Source: Phascolomyces articulosus (Eukaryota > Mucoromycota > Mucoromycetes > Mucorales > Lichtheimiaceae). From it: a stretch of DNA of 64,000 bases. Below, one piece after another: positions 1 to 12,700 of this stretch. Location: contig JAIXMP010000029.1 of the NCBI GenBank assembly GCA_025677815.1, positions 124,001 to 188,000 on the forward strand. The letters run 5' to 3'. Numbering within the stretch: position 1 is the first letter of the stretch; each line of letters starts with the position of its first letter. The translations under genes and the position numbers were made by a program. The notes beneath the pieces were generated by a model. It saw only the letters and a program-made list of their open reading frames with translations, was not told the DNA's origin and did not search any database.

Positions 1-1134
1 TCGCCTGTTTTAAGGTACTAATACATTATAATTCATTGGTTACATGTATGTTCATTTTGGATTCATATATGAGATTCGATAATAAAAATGAGGTCTATAT
101 ACCGGATAGCCATCCTTTTGTTCTTTTCGTGCCCACATAACAAAGACACGGGTTGATTTTCTCTTTTTCCAAGCTGCAATAGTATCAACATGGTATTTGA
201 ATGAAGCCTCACCCGACCGCTGCGTTGAGGCACCAATAGCTTTAAAATAAGCTTTGATGGAAAATGTTTTTACAGTGGCAAGAATGTGATCCATGGGAAT
301 GGGATGATAAAGGTAAAGGAAAGAAGAAAGAGAGGTTGATCTATTTCCATGTGATAGTTTTGCTTTTTATTTACAGTCATTTGACGATCGATAATATCAC
401 ATGATAGGTCGCCGCAGTGCATTGCTTCCATTGATGGCTACGTATGAAACCTTTCCCCTAAAAAGGTGGGTCGATCTATTACTCAACAAATATGTTTTTC
501 TTCAATGGCCATTCGAAAACAAAAACAAAAAAAAACTAGTTCCACTGTTATAAACAATACGTTTATAAACAAACTATTTAAGGATATTCAAATAATAACT
601 TCAAACAATACAATATAAAAAGTAGTTAGAATCTTTATTAAATATATATTTGCATATACTATGATCCATCTAAAAAAAAGTAATAAATTGTACTTTCATC
701 AGAACCATTATGTACAATACATCCAATCGTTCAAGTAAACCTGTGTAACTCATCAGCCTCATGAATTTATGGTTTCTATGTGATCCACTGTTATTATTTC
801 TGCCATCAGAAAGATTGGTTGGTAAGTCAAATCTAAGATAACGACCAATTAATGTTTTTCCCAAAATTGGGCTCCGTGTTACACATTATGCCGTGTGTGT
901 TTTTTTTTAATCTGTGATCTATGTTACGATATTTTGCCTTTGAAAATGTACTTTTTGGGAGGACCAGATATACTTTTTGGAATCCGTATATGTAATATTT
1001 GCCAAGCACTCTGAACAATTTGGTTCACTAATATACTTTTTGTCGACTTAATGAACTGTTTAGAGGTTGAATGAATAATGTCGAATCAGTATTGAATATA
1101 GATATTATTTATTTATTTTTTTGCATATATTTTA
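1..1134. other. Gene-poor AT-rich left edge
   Basis: No gene can be supported here. An 80-codon open frame on the minus strand (52-294) has a fairly normal amino-acid mix, but I recognise no family in it and it could be the last exon of something outside the window or a relic. Around 950-1040 the block TACTTTTTGG or a close variant occurs three times. It could be the terminal repeat of the Tc1-like relic just to the right, but I find no matching inverted copy on the far side. Confidence 0.4.
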
Positions 1135-1380
1135 TTATATATTATTCATATCTGAACATTCCCAAAAAAATGACTCAGAGTGTCGAATCCATCCTTGACA
1201 ATCTTCGATAGTTACAGCTTTGGATGCTTCTTAAATGAGCGTTGCCAAATCTTCATTGCTCTTCAATGATGGTTTTCGAACACGTGCCTTGATTTTTGCC
1301 CAACATTCTTCTATGAGGTTCATGAAAGAGGAATATAGAGGTAAAAACAAGGGTGTATATTTTTTGTTCTTGGGACGCAT
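1135..1380 (-). pseudogene. Degenerate Tc1/mariner-type (DDE_3) transposase C-terminus
   Basis: Reading the minus strand from 1380 gives the end of a Tc1/IS630-type DDE transposase: FLPLYSSFMNLIEECWAKIK corresponds to the family's FLPPYSP.LNPIE..W motif, whose Glu is the third catalytic acid, and it is followed by a basic KARVRK stretch. The frame is broken by TAA at 1231-1233 in a context (LI*EASK) where Gln is likely, so one C-to-T change would explain the stop. It then runs on to a natural end at 1135. The catalytic Asp region expected upstream (about 1400-1900) is not readable in any single frame. I infer a dead, 5'-decayed copy. The motif is what I see; the family is established knowledge. 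Confidence 0.7.
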
Positions 1381-2389
1381 TGTGTTCTGTTCGTCCAACT
1401 CTTAATTTTATTATTTCGTTTTGCTGTCATATTTTTTTCATATGAACGAAAAGACAAAGAAAACATAGTAGCTAGTTTAAAAATACACCACAAATTTGAT
1501 TGTTTGCCATTTATTTTATGTAGCAGGATTATTTGCTTAGACCGGCGGAACCTCAAATAAAGCAACTCCACTACTTAGTCGTCATAGCAACACGAAACTT
1601 GTTGAACTCCAGCTTGCTCCTGCTCAACACACTCAGCCATGACCGAATTTTTTTGAAAGGCAGGTTCTGTTTCTATGGTAGCCATGCATGTACGAAATAA
1701 TGGTAGTGACTTATATGTATTTATTTTTTATTATTTATAGCTGTGACCGAATATGTCTTGGACGAAGAAAACAGACCCTTGACTTTAACAAAATTTATTA
1801 ATGACAATCTTGCTCTTATTAGTGAAAACGTCAAAATATCCTGCATTTTTTTTGGCATAACGCGGGAACAGAACATTGATGTAAGTAATAAACAACAGTA
1901 ATCCATTTTATATTACATATATATATATATATATAAAGAAAACTGACTTAAATTATATAAATGTAAAAACTGAGGTAGCTTGGGGTTTTGTTGCTGAACA
2001 TTTTTGAATCTTCATTTCGAAAAAGAAAAAGAAAAAGAAAAAGAAAAGAAGAAAGAAGAGCAAGAACAACGTGTCGCTAATAGTTCACCTTCACCTGCTG
2101 CCGCAGCATCGACAACAAAATCAACAAATAACAACAAAAAAGTTTTATCTGAAAAAGATAAAAAGGTTATTCAGGATAAGTACGACGATCTTGACGAAAA
2201 AGAAACGTGGTAGTTGCGATGTAGTAAAAGAAAAGTGGATTTGGTCATGAAAAAAACATGCATTGGCATCACATCGTGAACAGTGAGTGACTCTCTTTTT
2301 ATTCTATTATTCTATCAACTTATCTGGATCAGTTATTAATACCTTTACCTTTTTTTTTAATCTGTATTAGTTTTTCTTGTTCCTTAATT
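1381..2389. other. Decayed sequence with microsatellite, no supported gene
   Basis: This probably includes the eroded upstream half of the Tc1-like transposase. A TA dinucleotide run lies near 1918-1935. On the plus strand 2004-2213 is a 69-codon frame whose start is a pure Lys/Glu repeat made by iterated GAAAAA units. Its later part, with Ser/Ala/Asn-rich and acidic segments, could be a leading exon of the broken gene that follows, but I see no convincing join. Confidence 0.35.
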
Positions 2390-4280
2390 ATGGATCCTGA
2401 TGATATTGAATGGAGAGACCATTTTAGCAAAGAGGAATTGGATGAAATTAAAAATGAGGCAGCGCCAATGGTAGCACCATTACCTGCACCTATCATTAAA
2501 TATCTTGAAAAGTATTAAAATTCGGTAAGTTATTTCTTTCTTTTTTCTTTTTGTGAATGTTTATTTTGTTGTATCGAACAAGTCGATTAAACTAACCTTG
2601 CCGATATTTATTGATGTCCTTGGATGAAATTCGCAGCATACATATCCAGCATAATTTTCATCCAGTGACCGAACCTGATCTTCATTGGGTTCATTCATCA
2701 ATTGTGAGGGTTTTGGATATTTTTTTTTTTACAATTACTTCGATAAAAAGCGAACCGAATCTGATTTACTAAAGCATGTATGGTTTATCATTGACTCTTG
2801 TTTTTATGCTGGAACAATTGATTCGGTTTCGTAAGTTTTTTTTTTCTTCTTGCGCAGACAATGATATATATATATATGTGTGTGTGTGTGTAATATGAGT
2901 ATAAAGATAACCTATCCAACGTATATATATAGAGGTGAAACAACTAGCAAGGCAACTTCGGGCTGTCTTAACAGCGACCGTTCAATTGCTAGTTCATCAT
3001 CATCAGTCTCTACAAGAAAGCAATTTGGTTCCAAAACAGATTCAGATTTGCTGTAATGGTGTATGCCATTACGACGATATATAACCCATAAGGTCGTTGA
3101 TTGACACAGCATCCGAGGATATCAAGGGGACATGATGGATGGACGAACGTATGGTTGTATATATAAATGTAAGAATATTAGATCCCCTAGATAGAAATGT
3201 AGATCATTCATATCAGTGTAGACGTAGTAAATAGCCCTTTATATTTCGACGTATATAAAAAGAGGGATCTTGCAAACCAAGATCCCATATCGATTTATTT
3301 TCATATATCACGGTTACTTTATTTCTCTCTATCTCTTTGTTATTCTTATTTCGCGCTTCCTCACATTGTCCAATAGAACCCGATTGTAAGTATACAATGT
3401 TGGACCTGCGCTATTACATTTGCTACTGAAGCGTTCGAATTTGGAACAGTTGAAGCAGGAAAAGAAACTGATACAAGTATCAAAGCAATTACTGAATCAG
3501 GCTCCAAACCCCTTCCCCCAAGATTATGAAGGGCATGTATATGAACCTATACAAAGAATCACCGGCATCAGTTCGTCAATTAAAGACGTTCGGTTTTACT
3601 CTTTCTGGTACGTAATTCTACCAATATCCATTATTCAAGGGGAGCAACAACAAAGAGGAGAGTTAGAAATAATTTTATTTATTCATTTTGTTAGATGTCG
3701 CCATGCTTCCTAATATTTTGGAGTGTCCAAAAGGATATGTCTGCAGAATGAGCGGTCTTAAGACCATCCGCAGCGGTGCTGTTACCAAGCTGTTAAATTT
3801 AACAACCTATTAACTATTTCCATGAAAGCTGTAAAATTTCACAGCTGTTTGAATTCAATAGAAATTACTCTTCATAAGAATTTTTAGTGTTAACAATTTT
3901 GTAACAGCACCACTGCGCAGAAGTAGCTGTTAAGTTAAATGACGGTGTTATACGGGCTGTTAATTACATATAACATAACAATTTTTTAACAGCACCGCTG
4001 CGGATGGTCTAAAAAATGGATCTATTTTCCTAGAGGAGTTGAAGACATCATGACAAGACTTGGAACTATATTCAGAATCATCTTTATATGAAGACTTTAT
4101 CAACCAACATGCTCCGTATTATCAGTAAGAACGACGGCGATGTTGTATTTGGCTCCACTCGACCGGATACCATTCCCGCCTGCTTCTCATCCACTACAAC
4201 AAACAAACGAAAAAACCTCTACTACTGGTAATCGTTCAGGAACAAATACAAGCAAAAAAAAGAAAAACAGCATGTTAACA
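2390..4280 (+). pseudogene. Broken member of a repeated family of unknown function
   Basis: A set of plus-strand exon-like pieces reads as one decayed gene. It opens at 2390 with MDPDDIEWRDHF. Around 2610-2840 are pieces such as HNFHPVTEPDLHWVHSSIV and HVWFIIDSCFYAG, ending in a GTAAGT donor. At about 2935-3060 there is a polar RGET...RKQFGSKTDSD segment. From 3420 comes ATEAFEFGTVEAGKETD..., then after a frameshift in the C-run near 3510 PKIMKGMYMNLYKESPASV, and after a short intron LECPKGYVCRMS. A MITE then interrupts it, and IYFPRGVEDIMTRLGTIF resumes on its far side. Multiple stops and shifts make it non-functional. From memory the order of these blocks matches a family repeated in Mucorales genomes whose function I do not know. 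No catalytic assignment is made. Confidence 0.55.
3761..4010. mobile_element. MITE-like element with ~23-bp terminal inverted repeats
   Basis: The left end starts AGACCATCCGCAGCGGTGCT (3761-3780, continuing GTTA). The right end (3987-4010) is its reverse complement apart from slippage at the outermost base. TA lies outside the left end and TA is read at the right end (4010-4011), as expected for a TA target duplication of a Tc1/mariner-type MITE. The ~250-bp interior has no coding capacity. It contains repeated subterminal motifs (CTGTTAA type) and an internal second copy of the right-end motif at about 3902-3920 (AACAGCACCACTGCG), suggesting a nested or dimeric origin. It sits inside the decayed gene described around it. 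Confidence 0.8.
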
Positions 4281-4832
4281 CATACCGCAGCTACTATAGT
4301 CATACATATTTATAAAAAAAAAGACCCAAGTTTTCAACACGTTGTCGTTCGTTAGTCGTGTTGGATAAACTGATCATAACGATGGATGTGTAACTCGAAT
4401 GGTATCTTAAACTTTGTGCCCAAAATGTTATTGACGTTTCAATCCATATAATGAAAAACAGCATCATCCATATCATCATCACCCGCAACAACACTTACAA
4501 TAAGCCAAGTATTATAATATTTGTTGATATATAACGAAGTTGTTACTTTATACAACTTTACCAAAAATAAGAAAAAAAAAGAAAAATATTATTTCTATAT
4601 GTATAAATAAAATAAAACAATTTGTAATGTTGGGCAAAAAATATCCTCAAGACAAACATCCAGTACACGCTTTTCTTGACATATGGAATTATCTTGTAAA
4701 GAAAGAAAGAAAATAAAAGTTAAAGATGACTCGAATATCAAGCAAACAATTAATAATAACAAAAACATATTAGGTCGATAAGTATATTATAATATACCGT
4801 CAGCATACCACCAAAATCGACAATTCAAGTCG
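4281..4832. other. No supported gene
   Basis: AT-rich sequence with A-runs. Short open frames here are low complexity (Ile/Met/Asn-rich) and unconvincing. It may include the eroded tail of the broken gene to the left. Confidence 0.4.
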
Positions 4833-5197
4833 TCAGCGTAACTGAGACTTCCATTGAATGGGTCTTGCCCTCATAATATATAACCAATACACTTAGTCAA
4901 TGCCACTTGTTCCCCACATTTTATATATTCCATTTTGCCAAGTATTTTATTACGTCCCAAGATAAAAAAAAAAAAATAACAATAAAACGCATACCCAGAG
5001 AGGGAGCCAGGAGTGGCGAGCAAGTCCCAGCTTTCATCTGAAGCATTCCTTAAAAGAGAAGAAGAAGAAGAGGAAGAAAAGAAAATATGTAGTATTTAAC
5101 TAATGCTTATTATAATAAAAAGAACAAGTACGCTGTATATTATTACCAGGAAGTCGGCGCCTTTCCTTGTAGAAGTACGAAATATAATAAACTACAG
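4833..5197 (-). CDS. Possible spliced 3' end of an unidentified gene
   Basis: Three minus-strand blocks join with good splice signals and consistent phase: 5147-5197 (acceptor CTTAG, donor GTAATA), 4995-5049 (acceptor TTAAG, donor GTATGC) and 4833-4869 (acceptor ATGAG, stop TGA). The joined reading contains LLQGKAPTSWNASDESWDLL and ends ARPIQWKSQLR. This composition is far from the Ile/Asn/Lys noise of the AT-rich background and crosses two splice joins without a stop. Upstream on the same strand (about 5270-5480) a hydrophobic frame could be a membrane part. I do not recognise the product. It may be a remnant, since no complete 5' part is found before the plus-strand permease fragment. Confidence 0.3.
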
Positions 5198-5614
5198 CTA
5201 AGATTTAAAAGACCTAATATCAACTAATGCAAATATTATATAAGAACCAGTTATACATTATATCACATTTGATTCGTTCTTTATTATTAATAATAATCTG
5301 GAATATTAAAGAAGGATAAAGAGTAGAACATAAAAGAACAATTGATTAGTAAACAGAGCGACACGCCTATCAAAGGTACACCACATAGTAACAAAAGAAA
5401 AATCAGGTAGAATTATACACTTGAATAATTGGATATAATGCGTCCTCGAATCAAAGTCAGTAAAACATAGTAACTAGAATGATCCAGCGAATACATCTTG
5501 ATATAAGTCAACAAGGAACATATTCCTAAATTTTACACTGGTTCTTTAAAATATACTGTTTTTATTACTCTATTTATATAATTACTAATAATTAGCAATC
5601 TATTATTAATTATA

Positions 5615-6304
5615 ATAATAGATAAATATCTTGAACGAGGCTATCACGTAATATCTGGGAGTATAGTTCGAATGATATGCATATTAATGCTAATGTTTGT
5701 TTCAAATGGTCAATATGGTGTTCTTTATTTTGCAGTTTGTCTTACAGTTGCACCAGTTGTAAGTTATTACTAGTATTACTATATATGTCCTGTATAATAA
5801 TATCTAATAAAAATGTCTAATAGTAATAAATGTAACTCTAGCATATGCTCTTTCCTATTAAAAATGCATGACTTACTACTAACTTGTAAGTGTAAATAAA
5901 TCAAAGAATTTTAGCTACTTTTCGACATAAATATGTGGCATATAAACCTATCCTCCTCCTTTGCTATCATAATGAATAATAAAAAGATGGTGTATGATGG
6001 AGTATATTTTATTAATATATTAAAACTATTTTTAATCATTACTGTCGTAGCGCAGGGAATACACAATGCCGTAGCTTGCCGCCTTATTTTATGTGCTGGA
6101 TCTATTGGATCTGCTGTCGGTGGTCAAGTGTATTTTGATGGGTCTCATTTTTTTTGGGGACATACAGTTTCATTTATAATTTTAGGTATCCAAACAGTGG
6201 CCATGTTTATATTCTATGTCATATTAAAACACATTAATCAAAAAAGATCCATGATGACCTCTGAAGAAAAAGAAAAAATATGGAGGATTAGAAACCATTG
6301 GTGA
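5615..6304 (+). pseudogene. 3' fragment of an ACS-family (allantoate permease-like) MFS transporter
   Basis: Exons at about 5615-5758, 5915-5989 and 6056-6304 encode the C-terminal end of a major facilitator of the anion:cation symporter type. The seen landmarks are ERGYHVISGSIVRM in a loop before a membrane helix, LILCAGSIGSAVGGQVYF (the conserved Gly-rich helix followed by a GSHFFWGH loop), a last membrane helix FIILGIQTVAMFIFYVIL, and a charged tail rich in Lys/Glu. ACS permeases normally run about 450-500 residues with 12 helices; only about the last four remain. I find no upstream exons for the first eight helices between 5200 and 5615. I therefore call it a truncated copy. The middle exon boundaries are uncertain. 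Confidence 0.6.
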
Positions 6305-6424
6305 TCGACATCCAGTGTACTTTAGAAACTCCGTCTTTTTTTTTGGCTTTTTGTTATTGTAGGCTGCTGTCAAAAACTGGGTGCACTAGATAATAAATAT
6401 TTTTTTTTTTTCATAAAAAAAATC

Positions 6425-8852
6425 ATGTTTTCTCAAAAGGGACTGCAACAATTTCATCGTCATGTTTCAAAAGCTTATACAGCAAAATGTTTTTCTCGGT
6501 CACTGTCTACTTACGATGTAAACAATTTACTTTAAGCACCAATGTATATATATAATGACAACAAAAAGATCATGTGTATACTCAATTAAAGATCGTCTGT
6601 ATATAAATATATTTTTTGGATTCAATTCAGGGTCGAAATAAATTATCCACCATGTTTACGACATTAACAAAAGAACAAACTGCAGAAGATAGTGCTGCAA
6701 CAACCAGTCATGGTTTATTACTTAAAGGTGGTTTTATACGCCAGGTAAAAATACAACACAATAATAATAATAACCAAATCCTTGTTTCTATCCAACTAGA
6801 GAGATTAATGCAAGATACATATATTTATAGTCCTCTTCTGGTATCTATTCCATGTTACCCCTTGGTCTCCGTACATTAGAAAAAATTGAAACAATCATTG
6901 ATCAAGAATTGAAATCTATTGGTAAATGATTAAATAAAAAGGTTCTTGCGTTGATATTAGTACTCAATCATTTTATATAAAATATATTTAACTATCAACC
7001 ACCAATAGGCAGTCAGAAACTATCACTACCTGTTTTATTATCTGCTGAAAATTGGAAGATATCGGGGCGATGGAATGCTTCCAAAGGAGAGGTAAAAGAC
7101 AATCGCTATAAGCATTCCATTCTGTTTGTGCATTTCATGACCAATAACCAAATTTGTTAATATCTCCATATTATGATAATTAGTTTTTTCGATTAAGAGA
7201 TCGTCGTGACACTGACATGTTATTATCACCTACACACGAAGAAGAAATTACACAACTTGTTGCTGCCGAACTCAAATCGTCCAAACAATTACCCATTCGT
7301 CTTTATCAAATTGGTCGAAAATATCGGGATGAATTTAGACCGAGAGCTGGTCTTTTGCGGGGTCGTGAATTTGTTATGAAAGATCTTTATACTTTTGATG
7401 CATCTGTAAAAGAAGCTTATACTTCATATGATCTTGTTGCAAAAGCCTATCAAAATATTTTCCAACGTATTGGTGTTCCATTTGTAGTGGTAAATATATA
7501 CATATATATACAAGGGTCAAAAAAAAAAAGGATATTTATAAGTGAGTTGAAAGGCTTGTTAACCAAAAACTATTATCATTTACTGATAGGCTGAAGCTGA
7601 CAGTGGAAATATGGGTGGTTCAAAATCGCATGAATATCATCTTATTTCACCTGGTAAAAAAAACATCTCTGTTTCTATTTTCTGTGCTTCTTTTTTTCTT
7701 TATAAATAAGATAAGTATTAAATTATGGTCTATTATATTATAGCTGGAGAAGATACATTATTGACATGTTCTAGTTGTGGTTATACTGCAAATGAAGAAC
7801 TTGCCATTGGAAAATTATCCGAAAATAACAAGACCAACAATGTTACAATTAACATCCATGATAATACCAATCATACTAGCAATGACAATGCAACAATTAC
7901 ACAGTTTGATTTTACAGCATTTGATAAAGAAGGTCAGTTATTACATAATGGTAAAGCCACCACTGTTACTAGCCCTGGACGATCGATCAACCATATCAAA
8001 GTTGAAAAAACATTACGACAATATCTTGAAGAACAAAACATGATGCCAAATGACGGAATGCTTGATATAATGGCTATCCAAACTAAAAGTGATAATGATA
8101 CCATTGTCAGTAAACAACAACAACCAGAATCAAACCATGTATTTATTGATGACTCTGTACAAAGTTATACAATTTCATCGACAGCATTATCAGGAGGACA
8201 ATTGGTTATGCATGGACCAGACCATTTCCGTACTGCAAGTGCAGGGGACACGTGTGCATCATGTAGTGATAACAACAATAAGAACGCACTGACCACCGTC
8301 AAAGCGATTGAAGTAGGACATACGTTTTATCTTGGTACTAAATATTCCAAAACATTAGGATGTGAATTTTTACCCACTGATCGACAACAAAAACAACAAA
8401 AACAACCTGCCGAAATGGGATGCTATGGTATTGGTATTTCTCGTATGGTAGCGACTGCAGCTGAAGTATGTCATGATGATCGTGGTATTGTCTGGCCTGG
8501 TACTATTGCACCTTATCGTGTTTGTATTGTTCCCACAAGTAACAACAACAAAGAGCTATTACATTTGGCTGATACGATTTATGATACATTGGAAGATGTG
8601 ACCTTATATCATGTCAAGAATCGTGGTCTCTTTGTCGATGATGTGCTAATTGATGATCGTAAACAAATGTTTGGTGCTAAAATGGCAGATGCAGAATTGA
8701 TTGGCTATCCATTTATTGTTGTACTTGGTAAAAATGCACTTGAATCGGGTATGGTGGAAGTAAATCAACGTGTTCAAGGTGAACCCAATATCAAGCACAA
8801 GGTTCCTATTGATGAATTAGGGCAATGGTTATATGAACGTCAAGCTATTTAA
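6425..8852 (+). CDS. Prolyl-tRNA synthetase, bacterial/mitochondrial type
   Basis: Seven exons (6425-6517, 6631-6744, 6831-6921, 7009-7091, 7184-7489, 7590-7653, 7744-8852) give about 619 residues. The enzyme charges tRNA-Pro, here presumably in mitochondria (fungal counterpart: yeast AIM10). Class II motif 1 lies in SSGIYSMLPLGLRTLEKIE. Motif 2 is DEFRPRAGLLRGREFVMKD after LLSPTHEEE. Later come ADSGNMGGSKSHEY, DHFRTASAGD with a CASC pair, IEVGHTFYLGTKYS, and motif 3 in MGCYGIGISRMV, followed by the anticodon-binding domain ending near the stop. The N-terminus (MFSQKGLQQFHRHVSKAYTA) is Arg/Lys/Ser-rich with no acids, as expected of a mitochondrial presequence. The region between the catalytic blocks carries an Asn/Thr-rich, divergent insertion segment and a CSSC pair. 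Confidence 0.92.
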
Positions 8853-9711
8853 TTCTTTCTTTTCATTTTCATATTTTTTTGTCGTTATATATATATGTAT
8901 ATATAGCAATATATTGAGTAGATCCTCTGTTTTTTTTCTACTTGTTCCTTCCTTTCTAGTATATGATAATAAATAATTCCGTGGTAGCAAAAAGAACAAG
9001 GTTTTTTTCCCATTTGATCGACACATTAGAAAATTCCCATTATAATGGAAAAAGAGAAAATGGACTTGGCTCATCATTATTTTTTGCACATGATATTTTC
9101 TTCTTACCTATTTTTTGATATATATATATACTACTCTTTTTTTTTTTTTAAAAAAAAAAAGAGAGAGAGAGATATTACATATAGAAGAGTCATCTATTAC
9201 TGTTTTTCTTCATTATTTTGTTACCAATAGTTTCTGATTAAAAAGAAAAACGATAAAATGATGAAAAAGTAGAAAATAAGAAATAATCATTATCCATATA
9301 TTAAAGAAGAGGAAGAGTGAAAAAGGAAATACAAAATAGAGCTATAAAAAGTATTGAGTCGATCAATTTTACTTTTTTCTTCCCCATTTGTCACCACTTC
9401 TTTAAACTTTGCCCTCTTTCCTCTTTTTTTTTTTTTTTTTTCCTGCAAGTGTACCTTACCCCTCCATACCTACTTCTTTACATTCTAAAGAACAATACAA
9501 TAACAAACATAAATAGTCTTATTTCATACATCGTTTTATTCTTTTTATTGTCCTGTAGACGACACCACCTTATTAGTATTATTTTTTATAGTAATATTAC
9601 TTCTTATTGACTCCAACATATACATACAAACCACTCCTTTCTCCAAAAAAAAAGTATAAACCGCTGGATTGAAACAACAACCCTTCTTGTTCTCGTAAAG
9701 AAAAACTCTTC
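8853..9711. other. Intergenic and probable 5' leader of the Mei2-like gene
   Basis: AT-rich with T-runs, an A-run/GA microsatellite near 9150-9172 and a long CT-rich tract around 9416-9442. Such pyrimidine tracts are common just upstream of fungal start sites, so the stretch is probably promoter and 5' leader. No coding frame is convincing. Confidence 0.4.
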
Positions 9712-12700
9712 ATGCAGCAGTTTAACTTGAACGTTGGAACTTCTCAAGATCATTTACATCGTCCTATTCCTACAACACTTTCCAACCGTCCTACTACCAC
9801 CCTCGTTACTCCTGCTCCCACCTCTTCTTCATTGATACCAAACAAACCTTTGACCTTTAATACGGCTTTGAATCGACCATCCAGCTATTTCCTTTCTACT
9901 CCTTCCTCATTATTACCCATCGCGCCATCAGCAGCAGAAACGGATATCAAACCAACTGAATTAAAAAGTGGTTCTGGTAATACTGCTCATCATCGTCGTG
10001 CTTTGGGTAATTTGACAAACGCGTCTTCTATGGAATGGAATTTACCTCCTCCTTATTATCAGAAAAAAACAACTGAAGGTTTTAGTGGAGGTATTATTGG
10101 TTTTCATCGTCAGCATCAACAAGATAATTCTTCTTCTTTGACTTCATCATCAGCGGAAGCATCTCTTTTACCAAGATTTGATCCATTTGGTTCCAATCCT
10201 TTGACTGCTCACTTTGAACAACAAAAATCATTGTCACATAATGATGCACCTTTATTATCATCGTCGTCCTCAACTATGTTGGGAGTTACTGAACCATCAT
10301 TTATTACTACTTCATCGACGAGTACTACTGCTATTACTACTACTACAGCACCTCCATCTATTCCTACTCCTGGTAGTGTACGTCAACTTATTCCTCCTTC
10401 AGCAGTATCTTCCTCGCCTTCCACCTTATTTATGTTTAGTGGCAATACTTTGTCATCATCAATAGGCTCAGGTAACAACAAATCACTCAGCCTTCTTTCT
10501 CTTTTTTTTCCCTATCTTATGCAGCAGTATTGATGAACCTATCATTATTATTATTCCAATAAATATATCTATATATGAATAGATACTCTTGTTACTCGTC
10601 ATTTATGTATTGCCAATATCAAAAGTGAAAATGATTCTCGAGCTGTAATGCGTATTATTGAGGTAAGAATAATAAAAGAAGTTGTTGTATATAAAACTAC
10701 TTATTTTATCCAAAAAAAAAAGGATCGCCCTCTTCCTCCTCTTTTCTCTTCTTCCCTACTGTGTTTTTTTTACTCTTACTCTCTCATCTTACCTTATATC
10801 TTTCCCTCTTTTTCCCCCTTATTTCCAAACAAAAGCATGTGCTTTTTTTGATTATTCTATTCCGAAAATAATTGTAACAACAACAAAAAAATAAAACCAT
10901 TAATTATATTTATTATTATATACTTTTTATGCTATTATTATATTTCCTTTACGTTAGTCTGCAGGCGATGTCAAGATCATCTATCCAGACTTTTTACAAT
11001 CTATTGGCATGCTGACAGTAACATTTTATGATTTACGTCAAGCAGCATGTGCCATAGAAGCTCTAAAATCATTCTTTTCATACGAGTTTCATGAAGGTGT
11101 AAAAGCCAACTACATATCCGATAGTAAATTGGCTCAGCTTTATAATATGTCATTACAAGATAGTCGATCTGCTAGTACGGCCATTATTTCTCTCTACGGC
11201 GCTCATGATCGTTTGATGGCATTTAATTACAAGGTATTTAGTTGTGATAATAATAAAGGACTTTTTTTGTTGTTGTTTTGAGTATTTCACTTGAAAAAAG
11301 AAATAACGCTCCCTTTTCACTCATCATATCAATAATACGCTATGTACTCATTTATTGGACATCTACCAATGTATGTATGTATTTACTAGGAATTCTTCGA
11401 TACATGGGGCTCTGCTCGAAGTACAGTTGAAATGGAGTTTTCGGGTATGCGACGTACCATTCAAGTGGAATTCTATGACCAACGCGCTGCTGCTCATGTT
11501 GCAGCTGACCTGCACAATCAAGTTTCTCAGGTAAATAAATAGAAACAACAAACACTGGGGATGGATTGGAAAAAATAACAATAATAAAGAGAAAAAAGGA
11601 ACGGATGATTCATCATCATCATTATCAAAAAAAGGGTTATATTGGACCCTGGAAACATTTATCAATGGAAAGGATGTTTTCTCATCACATACTTTTTTTT
11701 TTTTCCAAACTTACCCTTATTTTTTTGTCTTATTTTGATCATTAATGGATTATGTTATCTATTTTTTTTCTCAGGGCATTACCTTCCAAGTATGCAGTAC
11801 TTGGCGTGATACTACATTTACTTCACCTGATGTTGGATTCTTTGATTCTCCCACGTCGTTATCTTCATCTCCTTCAGCTGGCTATTTTACTGCTAACACG
11901 GGAAATACGACACCAGCTCCTATGGGCAGTAGTAGTATGGGTATTGGTAATATTCAACAAGACCAACATATTCATCCTACTCACCATCATCAACTGTTAT
12001 CACAACAACAACAAGTACTCATCAATGAACAACAACAGCATCAACTGCCATTACCGATGGATATGATGGAACAGCATTCTAATCATCACCCCAACTTTCA
12101 TCATCCTAACCCAGCTTTGTTCCGTCCATTCTATAGCAATGATCCACAACAAAATTATCCATCGACAGGTAATTTTGGTGGTAATGTACAACATACTCAT
12201 GCAACTAGTACGAATTCTTCTTCTGCAGCAGGTACTGCAATGGTATCTTCTTTTAGCTTATTCGCAAATACGCCACATTTTCATTTTCGAGATACGTTAT
12301 TGCCTCCATCTTCTGGTTCACCTGAACGTTCCTGTTCTTCAAATATTGGTTCTGGATCATTCAGTCGAACATACTCACCAGCTGTTGTGACATCAGCACA
12401 ACCATCGTCATCCTTATCCACACCAACAACAAAAGCAGACATGGGAACGGCTGTATGGCATGAACAGTATAGTGGTAATAATAGTACTAGTAATACCAAC
12501 AACAATAACAATATTGCTGGCCATAGTCATCCTATTACTAGTGGCTGTAGTACTGTTCATACAGCAACGACGACGACAACTTATTCACGTACTCCAGCAA
12601 GTACAATCTCGCCTGTATCTTCATTACACCAACGACGTTCTGTTTCTTCTTCGGCAAGACATGATACGAGTAGTATGCACCAACAATATCAAGACAATAC

